A stretch of 26,056 nt of DNA, taken from the NCBI GenBank assembly GCA_015657435.1, contig JADLKH010000004.1, forward strand, positions 665,742 through 691,797, read 5' to 3'. The DNA comes from Synergistales bacterium (GTDB lineage: Bacteria; Synergistota; Synergistia; Synergistales; 79-D21). The stretch's first letter is position 1. Every line of letters starts with the position of its first letter. The notes below the pieces were generated by a model that was not told the origin of the DNA, did not search any database, and saw only the letters and a program-made list of their open reading frames with translations. Below are positions 8,046 to 13,938 of this stretch, in pieces. Position numbers and translations under genes: made by a program.

Positions 8046-9092
8046 ATGGCGAACAAGGAAAACAAAGTCTTGTGGCTATCCCAGGAAGATTGCATTGCAT
8101 GTGGTGCCCAGGACATGAAGTTTATCCTGCGAAACGTAACGCGGGCGAACACCATGCTGGGACTCGGAGAGACAAGGGAAATCGGTCTTGTTCACATGAT
8201 GTGGGAAGAGGGGAAGCATTCGGGGAAAAGGGTGGGCCTCCACGGATGCATCATCAACAGCGGAGATGGAGACATTCATGTGGCTTCCATCAAGAGTATC
8301 CCGAGCAATCCAACCAACCCGCAAAGGCTGCAGAAGCCCCGTTCCAACGGACTTTTGATCCTTTACGATGAAGACACGGGATTCCCCCTGGCCGTCATGG
8401 ACGACACGGTTGTCAGCAGCATGAGGACCGGCGCGGGCAGCGCGCTGGGAGCGAAATGCTGCGCAAATCCGGACTCCGAGGTGATGGGGCTTTTGGGTTC
8501 GGGTGTGATTGCTTCGAGGTGCCTTGAAGCGACAAGCCTTGTTTTGGACAACATCAAGGTCGTCAAAGTTTACGACTGGAAAAGAGAAAACGCGGAAAAG
8601 TTCGTAAGGCGTTGGGAACATCTGGGGTACGAATTTGAAATCGTGGATAGCGCCCGGGAAGCCGTTAGCGGTTCCGATGTCGTGCATTGCTGTACTCTTG
8701 TCGATGTCGGCGAAGAATACATTCCGGCGGACTGGCTGAAGGCCGGTTCATTCCAGTCGTTTATTTCCTGCTATGACTACAGGGAGGAGTGCTACCTCCT
8801 TCCGCAGGCGAAATATTGCATGGATTGGAAAGACCGCCTGAATGATGTGAATGCCTGCACATTAACCGATATGGTCCTTGCAGGAAAGATTGACTCCGAA
8901 AGAGTGGTTCAGGTCAGCGATATCCTGCTGGGCCGGAGACAATGCAGGGTGAGGCATGATGACATCGTGTTTTTCGGCTCGCTCGGGTTGTGCATTACGG
9001 ATACTCTCAATGGTTTTGAGATCTATCGACAGGCCCTGGAAAAGGGGCTTGGGACGTGGGTTTACCAATGGAAGGAACCAGCGATGTATTGA
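8046..9092 (+). CDS. Ornithine cyclodeaminase / mu-crystallin family protein
   Basis: The 348-residue protein has the family layout: an N-terminal substrate domain with HVASIKSIPSNP (Lys83), then DDTVVSSMRTGAGSALGA (Arg127 region) and a Rossmann NAD site GLLGSGVIASRC at 148-159. Family members deaminate ornithine to proline, reduce cyclic imines, or act as alanine/amino acid dehydrogenases. The ATG at 8046 has AAGGAGG about 9 bases upstream; the frame is open from 7971 without a ribosome site. It lies between an alcohol dehydrogenase and an M20 homologue on one strand. The unit may handle a diamino acid or N-acyl amino acid, but the substrate is not known. Confidence 0.85.
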   Translation: MANKENKVLWLSQEDCIACGAQDMKFILRNVTRANTMLGLGETREIGLVHMMWEEGKHSGKRVGLHGCIINSGDGDIHVASIKSIPSNPTNPQRLQKPRSNGLLILYDEDTGFPLAVMDDTVVSSMRTGAGSALGAKCCANPDSEVMGLLGSGVIASRCLEATSLVLDNIKVVKVYDWKRENAEKFVRRWEHLGYEFEIVDSAREAVSGSDVVHCCTLVDVGEEYIPADWLKAGSFQSFISCYDYREECYLLPQAKYCMDWKDRLNDVNACTLTDMVLAGKIDSERVVQVSDILLGRRQCRVRHDDIVFFGSLGLCITDTLNGFEIYRQALEKGLGTWVYQWKEPAMY

Positions 9093-9166
9093 CGAACCCG
9101 GGACGGGAACGGGGATAGAGGCCGGTTTTCGCAAAGAGGAAATGCCGCTTTGGGGAGGTCGATCCC

Positions 9167-10318
9167 ATGGTGAGTGGCCAGGACATTAAAAAAGCGGTAA
9201 GAGCCCGCGGTCGGGAAATCGTGGGTTTCCTGGCGAGGGTCCTTCAGACACCGAGCGTGACGGGCGATGAAGCCGCGTTGGCGGGAGTGATCGCCGGGGA
9301 AATTGAACGGATGGGTCTCAAGCCGCAAATCGAGGAAGCCGAAAAAGGAAGGCCCAATGTCCTGGCAGAGTGGAAGGGGTTCCCCGGGCCTCGGTTTGTC
9401 TTCAACGGCCATATGGACGTGTTTCCCCCTACCGCGGGAGAGCAGGGAAAGTACGGACCCTGGTCGGGTCAGGTGGAAGGGGACTGGATCTATGGCAGGG
9501 GCGCCAGCGACATGAAATCCGGGCTTTGCGGCTCGATCATGGCGGTTCGGGTCCTCAGGGGAATGGGACTCCTGCCGAAGGGGAGCGTCCTGCTGACGTG
9601 TACCTGTGACGAGGAGGTCGGCGGCAGGCTGGGCGTGAAACACCTGCTCCAAAAAGGCCTGATTACGGGCGATTTCGGACTGAACATGGAACCAACGGAC
9701 CTGAAGCTTCTGCTCAGCCATAGCGGCATTTACAGGGCGCGTTTCACCTTCGAAGGCAAAGCCGCTTCTTCCAGCAAACCCGGTGACGGTGTCGACGCTC
9801 TCGAAAAATCCATAAGGGCTGTCCAGGCCCTTTATGAGCTTGGGGAAAGGATCAAAGAACGTTCTGTCCAAGGTTGGGGAAGCCCGACTCTCAGTGTGAC
9901 CACGCTTCATGCCGGGACAGCGACGAACGTGCTGGCTGACCGCAGCACGTTCTCCATAGACAGGAGGCTGGTCCCGGGAGAGAGCCACGAAGCGGTGGAA
10001 GCGGAGATCCTGGATGTCCTTGAAATGCAGAAAAATAAGGATCCGGATTTTCGCTATATTCGCGAAATCATCTCTGACCGTCCGGCGCTGGATGTCCCGC
10101 CCGATTCGGGTATCGTGAAGGTCATCGAGAAGGTCTACGAGGATCTCCAGGGCAAGCCGGTAGAAAAGATGACCGCACGCTGGGGATCCGATGCCGCGAA
10201 CATCATGAAAGCCACCGGAATGCCGATGCCTGTCCTCGGTCCCGGCAGGGGGGAAGAAGCCGCGACGGCGAACGAGAAAGTAAGCATCGAGAATTATCTT
10301 GCCTCCGTGGAGATATAG
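9167..10318 (+). CDS. M20 peptidase/deacylase homologue (ArgE/DapE-like) lacking two conserved histidines
   Basis: The 383-residue protein matches the ArgE/DapE/CPG2 group throughout: GHMDVFPP (His82, Asp84), GRGASDMKSG (bridging Asp115), CDEEVGG (general-base Glu149, Glu150), MEPTD (Glu175). Two expected histidines are absent. In the lid domain, FEGKAASSSKPGDGV has Ser201 where relatives have AAHSSKP. Near the C-terminus, GPGRGEEAATANE has Ala366 where relatives have His (AHxxNE), the second zinc ligand. Family enzymes hydrolyse amides of N-acyl amino acids; this one may be inactive, use one metal or do other chemistry. It is last in the apparent operon after the cyclodeaminase homologue. 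The frame is intact, so this is not simple decay. Confidence 0.85.
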   Translation: MVSGQDIKKAVRARGREIVGFLARVLQTPSVTGDEAALAGVIAGEIERMGLKPQIEEAEKGRPNVLAEWKGFPGPRFVFNGHMDVFPPTAGEQGKYGPWSGQVEGDWIYGRGASDMKSGLCGSIMAVRVLRGMGLLPKGSVLLTCTCDEEVGGRLGVKHLLQKGLITGDFGLNMEPTDLKLLLSHSGIYRARFTFEGKAASSSKPGDGVDALEKSIRAVQALYELGERIKERSVQGWGSPTLSVTTLHAGTATNVLADRSTFSIDRRLVPGESHEAVEAEILDVLEMQKNKDPDFRYIREIISDRPALDVPPDSGIVKVIEKVYEDLQGKPVEKMTARWGSDAANIMKATGMPMPVLGPGRGEEAATANEKVSIENYLASVEI

Positions 10319-10441
10319 GCCCTCACGGCGGCAAGGATGCTGGCCTGATTTCGCCGGGGACGGCCTGTTCATCTTGAGGCAACTCGAGCTTTCTGCGCTT
10401 GCTCGAGGGAACCCTCCCTCAATGGGAGAAAAGCGTTTCGT

Positions 10442-10960
10442 CTATTCCAGGAGGAGCAGTCCGTAATAGTTTCCTTCGCAGGACTCGTCGCTTAGAACGT
10501 CAATAGGGAATCCGTTGTTTCTCGCGGTCGCGTAGACGTCGATGCCGCAGGCTTCCATGGCAGGTCGCGCTTTCTCGCGGTGGACGCACTCCTCGGTATT
10601 GCAGGTCGTGCAAAGGTGGCACGGGCCGGCCCCAAAGCCGAACGCCCTGTAATAACCGGCAAGAAAAGCGGAGCGTTCGAGTTCCACGATGACCCGGGTC
10701 GGGCTGGTCTTGCCGTCGAAACGGACGAGCAGCGCCGAGGTGTAGCAGTCGAGGATTTCCTGCGTTTCTTTCGGGGTCGGAGTCTTGGGAGGGCAGCAGT
10801 GCGACGTTCCAAACCTGTCGCAGCCATAGATGCATTTCAACCGAACCCAGGGTGCCGTCACAACGCTTTTTGCGGAAATGGTTTTTGCTTCCAGCGCCCC
10901 GTGTCTCGTGGCTTCATCGACCAGGAGGGGCACCCGTTTCTTATCGTTGGTTAAAGACAT
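10442..10960 (-). CDS. DUF2284 cysteine-rich putative metal-binding protein
   Basis: This 172-residue protein has two cysteine groups: C43, C47, C55, C56 (CIYGCDRFGTSHCCPP) and C114, C117, C120, C125 (CHLCTTCNTEEC). This is the DUF2284 arrangement, predicted to bind iron-sulfur clusters or zinc. It ends in GNYYGLLLLE, as in relatives. Cellular role is unknown; an electron-transfer or corrinoid-linked function is possible in anaerobes. The ATG at 10960 has GGAGG 7 bases upstream. The same frame stays open to 11152, but that extension covers the remnant of a nitroreductase C-terminus and is not part of this gene. The gene converges with the M20 homologue. Confidence 0.8.
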   Translation of the reverse strand: MSLTNDKKRVPLLVDEATRHGALEAKTISAKSVVTAPWVRLKCIYGCDRFGTSHCCPPKTPTPKETQEILDCYTSALLVRFDGKTSPTRVIVELERSAFLAGYYRAFGFGAGPCHLCTTCNTEECVHREKARPAMEACGIDVYATARNNGFPIDVLSDESCEGNYYGLLLLE

Positions 10961-10977
10961 TTTCAGTCCTCCGTTTC

Positions 10978-11166
10978 CGCGGTAGCGTTCGTACGTGACC
11001 GTACCCTCGAGGGGTTTCCGATCGGCCCGGACGATGGCGGGGTCGAACAGGCCCACCCGTTTCGGGCGGTCGGAGCCACACGTTCCGCCTCCAGGATCCG
11101 ATCGAGATCCTCCGGGGCGATCTTTTTGTCCGTAAATCCTCTCGTCGTGCACCTGCTTTTTGCCAA
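10978..11166 (-). pseudogene. Nitroreductase remnant with internal deletion
   Basis: On the minus strand, 11166-11059 encodes a nitroreductase-like N-terminus: a TRGFTDKKIAPEDL segment, then LDRILEAERVAPTARN, the flavin-binding start of the family. About 40 bases later and in another frame (11020-10978) is RKPLEGTVTYERYR, which matches the RKPLEEIVHYERW-like end of these enzymes. Full-length members have roughly 170-200 residues, so the middle (over 100 residues) is gone and the frame has shifted. The remaining DNA sits directly upstream of the DUF2284 gene, and its C-terminal piece is in frame with it. The N-terminal match is stronger than the C-terminal one. Confidence 0.65.
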
Positions 11167-11209
11167 CGCCTGGAAACTTGCCCCCGACGAATCCCTGAAT
11201 GCCGTTGGG

Positions 11210-12763
11210 TCAGTTCAGCTTCTTCATCGCCGCCACCAGCAGGTCCACGGTTGGCGCGATGCTGTCGAGGGCGAGCGTCTCGTTGGGCGAGTGGACGTTA
11301 TGCAGCTCGGGTCCGATGGAGATCAGCGACAGCCCGGGGTTTTTCTGTGCCCAATACGCGCACTCAAGCCCGGCATGGATGGCCAGGACTTCTGCGGGTT
11401 TGCCGCTCAGCGATTGGTACTCGGTGGCGAGGGTTTCCGCCAGCTTGTTTTCCTTCACCGCCGGCCAGGGCGGGCCCATGAAAATGGTCTCGAGCTTGTA
11501 ATCGGTCAGAGCCGCGAGCGCATTGTAGTTCTGCGTGTATCGCTCGAGGTGGTAGTCCTCCGAGCTCCTTGCGAAGATGGTGACCGAGGCCGAATCGCCG
11601 CCAAGGGCGACGATCCCGGTATTAGAGGAACTCTCCACGAGATCCTTGACGACCTGGCTCATGGTGCCGACTCCCGTCTGGATCGATGCGAGCAGGCTGA
11701 TAAACCTGTAGCCCGTCTTGGGTTCCGCCACATCCTTCGGCAAGGCGGTTTTCGAAAAGGCCAGTTTGCCGTTCTTTTCGATGCCGCCGTACGAACGCTC
11801 GAATTTCCCCTTGTAGCTGTTGAAGACCTTTTCGAAGCTTGTCCTGTCCCTTGAGTCGAGGACCAGGAGGGTGGCCGACTTGGCCGGGATCGCGTTGGCT
11901 GCGGTGCCGCCTTCGAAGGACGCCAGTTCGAATTCGATGCCGGCGGCATGAACGGCATTCAGGAGGTTCGCCAGGATGCTGACGGCGTTGGCGTGCCCCT
12001 TGTTGATCTCCATGCCCGAATGGCCCCCGAGCAGTCCGGCCAGGGAAATTTCCAGCGCAAGGTCTTTTTTCGGGGCGACCCGCTCCACCTTGTCGGTGAA
12101 GATGTATTTGTACCCGCCCGCGCAGGAGTTGATGAACTGCCCGACGACCTCGTTGTCCAGGTTCACGAGGTACTTCCCTTCGAGGTGCCTGGTGTCGAGG
12201 TTCGCCGCACCGGTCATTCCGTCCTCCTCGTTGGTGGTGATGATCAGCCTCAGGGGGCCGTGGTCGATCTTGTTCTCCGGGTTGGCGACAAAAAGAGCCA
12301 TGGCGACGCCGATTCCGTCGTCCGCTCCGAGGCTTGTTCCGTCCGCCTTCAGCGTGCGCGCCTTGTCGTCACGGAGTACCTTGATCGGGTCGGCCAGGGG
12401 GTCGAACCGGACTCCGTCGGCAGCGACGCAGACCATGTCGCTGTGCGCCTGGAGGATGACGAGGGGCTTGTTCTCCATTCCCCTGGTTGCCGGGACCTCG
12501 ATGACGACGTTATTGGACTTGTCCTTCAAGAACTTGAGTCTGAACTTCTCGGCCCAGGAGACGAGGTACGCGCTTATCTTCTCTTCGTGGTGGGACTTGC
12601 GGGGGATGTTCGCCAGGGGATAAAACTCCGCGAGCACCCGTTCCAGGACATCCTGCCCGTTCGCGGCGGCAGCTTCCGCGGGGCTCGCAAAACCTTCATG
12701 AACCATACCGGGCAGGCTGAGCAGCAAGCCGACCGCCAGAACCAACGAGACTTCACTTTTCAT
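11210..12763 (-). CDS. pepD: Aminoacyl-histidine dipeptidase (PepD, M20C), exported form
   Basis: The mature part matches PepD zinc dipeptidases, which cut Xaa-His and other dipeptides. Metal and catalytic elements are in order: LQAHSDMVC, SLGADDGIGVAMAL, TTNEEDGMTGA, LLGGHSGMEINKGHAN, and the C-terminal GPELHNVHSPNE. At 517 residues it is about 30 longer than cytoplasmic PepD because of an N-terminal signal sequence, MKSEVSLVLAVGLLLSL to about GFASPAEA. I chose the ATG at 12763, which has GGGAG 8 bases upstream; the ATG at 12769 is only 2 bases from that site. An exported dipeptidase would feed peptide-derived amino acids to a fermenter. It has all the histidines that the M20 homologue at 9167 lacks. 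Confidence 0.9.
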   Translation of the reverse strand: MKSEVSLVLAVGLLLSLPGMVHEGFASPAEAAAANGQDVLERVLAEFYPLANIPRKSHHEEKISAYLVSWAEKFRLKFLKDKSNNVVIEVPATRGMENKPLVILQAHSDMVCVAADGVRFDPLADPIKVLRDDKARTLKADGTSLGADDGIGVAMALFVANPENKIDHGPLRLIITTNEEDGMTGAANLDTRHLEGKYLVNLDNEVVGQFINSCAGGYKYIFTDKVERVAPKKDLALEISLAGLLGGHSGMEINKGHANAVSILANLLNAVHAAGIEFELASFEGGTAANAIPAKSATLLVLDSRDRTSFEKVFNSYKGKFERSYGGIEKNGKLAFSKTALPKDVAEPKTGYRFISLLASIQTGVGTMSQVVKDLVESSSNTGIVALGGDSASVTIFARSSEDYHLERYTQNYNALAALTDYKLETIFMGPPWPAVKENKLAETLATEYQSLSGKPAEVLAIHAGLECAYWAQKNPGLSLISIGPELHNVHSPNETLALDSIAPTVDLLVAAMKKLN

Positions 12764-12861
12764 CTTCATCACTCCCGGTTTTCGATTATTCGAAAAAACA
12801 GGACTGCAGGATCTGGGATTGTCCCATCTCACCATTTACATTTTATCTCTTGCGTAATGCA

Positions 12862-13128
12862 GTGAGAAAAAAGGAAATAAACAGCGATGCGAGGCAGAAG
12901 CAGGCGGTCGAATCGCGATCGCTTCGGATGCCCGGATTGACAAGAGAAGAGGAAGGCGGCGAGTGCTCCGACGGGGCGCAGATCGTCGCGGAGAGCTTCG
13001 ACGTCGTTTTCATCTGCCTGTCCCTGAACTCCCGGCAGCTCGAAGAGGAGAAGATCAACCGGATGTTCGGGGGCAAGGGAGAAATGAAACGTCTGATGCA
13101 GGCAGCGAAGGACAGGAAAGGCAGATGA
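12862..13128 (+). CDS. Hypothetical protein, possibly a C-terminal remnant
   Basis: The frame encodes 88 residues from a GTG at 12862. The second half looks genuinely coding, with GC-rich third positions and the stretch DVVFICLSLNSRQLEEEKIN followed by RMFGGKGEMKRLMQAAKDRK. The first half is less convincing and no ribosome site marks a start. I do not recognise the family. It may be the tail of a gene whose front has been lost, consistent with the nearby nitroreductase remnant. Confidence 0.35.
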   Translation: MRKKEINSDARQKQAVESRSLRMPGLTREEEGGECSDGAQIVAESFDVVFICLSLNSRQLEEEKINRMFGGKGEMKRLMQAAKDRKGR

Positions 13129-13509
13129 CCTCCGTTTTTCCAGCGCGGGGCTATTGGCGGGTAATGTTCCCCATGGACGACTGACGCCTGCCGGTCGTCT
13201 CGAAATTCAACTCCCCTCCGGATAATTTCTTCCCGATTCCAGGACGGGTTTCGTCCTGTTCTACTCTGTTCTTTTGGCAGCCTTTCGGCTGCGGTCTCCC
13301 GTTTGGTGACTTGTCCTTCGGGTTGTGTCGCTGTTGCCCATTCCCCTCCGTGGAATCACGCGGAACCAGTCAACGAAAGGTCAATAGAAGAAAAAGCAGG
13401 AGGATAACGATGCGTCAAGGGAAAATTCTGAACAGATTTTGCAATCAAGAATTCCATGGTAGAATAAATGTGCTACAAGATTTTAATCTTTGTTTGTTGG
13501 GGGGTTCAC
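13129..13509 (+). promoter_or_regulatory. Leader region of the RiPP locus with short hairpins
   Basis: This 380-base stretch upstream of the first precursor holds no convincing gene. Two clear hairpins occur: CAGGACG (13240-13246) with CGTCCTG (13252-13258), and GCAGCC (13277-13282) with GGCTGC (13287-13292). A weaker one has a TTCG loop near 13317. A near-ideal ribosome site GCAGGAGG (13396-13403) precedes an ATG at 13410 whose frame runs through the precursor gene out of phase. TTTAAT at 13482-13487 may be a -10 box, at the same distance from the start codon as TATAAT before precursor 3. No known riboswitch consensus was recognised. Confidence 0.4.
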
Positions 13510-13549
13510 ATGTCAATTGCAAGCGCAAAGGCCTTTTTGGAGAAGATGA
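13484..13549 (+). repeat. 66-base direct repeat, copy 1 (precursor 1 start region)
   Basis: This block, from the probable -10 region through the ribosome site (six G bases) and the first 13 codons of precursor 1, is identical to 18042-18107 except for one base in the untranslated part (TTTGTT versus TTTCTT). Identity of the untranslated bases shows recent duplication or gene conversion of the expression signal with the leader. Confidence 0.9.
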
Positions 13550-13818
13550 AGGAGGACTCGGCCTTCAAGACGAAGGTCCTGTCCCTTCCTTCGACGGGGG
13601 ACGAGAGGAAGAAGTTCGTGATGGGCTCCGGGTTCGACTTCACCTTTGCCGAACTCCAGCAGGCAACGACTACCGTGACTCTCAAGAAGGACGACGAGAT
13701 CAGCCCCGAGGACCTGGACCAGATCGCGGCGGCCTGCATCGGGATGGCAACGGTAACCGTGGCTGCGGCTACGGGAGGTGCGGTTGTCGGGACGATCGTT
13801 TCGGATTCGGTGAGCTAG
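13510..13818 (+). CDS. RiPP precursor P1 with Nif11-type leader
   Basis: This 102-residue peptide precursor opens with the Nif11-like pattern MSIASAKAFLEKMKEDSAFK and continues through KKFVMGSGFDFTFAELQQA to SPEDLDQIAAA. By alignment with the usual ELEGVAGG junction, the cut site is expected after Ala75, leaving a 27-residue core. The core starts CIGMATVTV, passes through AAATGGAVVG and ends in TIVSDSVS. The core has no aromatic residue and only its first residue is Cys, so lanthionine chemistry is unlikely. GGGGGG lies 6 bases before the ATG; the open frame upstream to 13468 has no ribosome site. A 19-bp hairpin and a radical SAM gene follow, suggesting this is the substrate of rSAM1. A C39 exporter is encoded downstream. 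Confidence 0.88.
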   Translation: MSIASAKAFLEKMKEDSAFKTKVLSLPSTGDERKKFVMGSGFDFTFAELQQATTTVTLKKDDEISPEDLDQIAAACIGMATVTVAAATGGAVVGTIVSDSVS

Positions 13819-13861
13819 GGGAGAGGTTCCATTCGTTAAAAACAAAACATGCGATCGTGAT

Positions 13862-13908
13862 CAACGGACGGCCATGCTCAATCGGTTTCTGAGCATGGTC
13901 GTCTGTTG
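13862..13908 (+). promoter_or_regulatory. 19-bp RNA hairpin between P1 and rSAM1
   Basis: Bases 13862-13880 pair without a gap with 13890-13908 (two G-U pairs), leaving a 9-base loop ATCGGTTTC. No T run follows, so it is more likely an RNA-stability or processing element, or a partial attenuator, than a full terminator. It would let the precursor message outnumber the enzyme message. The core GGCCATGCTC / GAGCATGG is also present in the hairpin after P3. Confidence 0.75.
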
Positions 13909-13938
13909 GAGGTTGCAGGGGAGGAGACGGCCTATCCC

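Noticed and set aside
9062..10372. 436-codon minus-strand ORF
   Set aside because: It is the antisense shadow of the M20 homologue, has no ribosome site or motif, and GC-rich third positions explain its length.
11948..12865. 305-codon plus-strand ORF
   Set aside because: It is opposite the PepD-type gene and has no domain or ribosome site.
13129..13409. Known riboswitch (cobalamin, SAM or c-di-GMP) ahead of the RiPP locus
   Set aside because: Only short local hairpins are visible and none of the conserved sequence cores of those classes was found.
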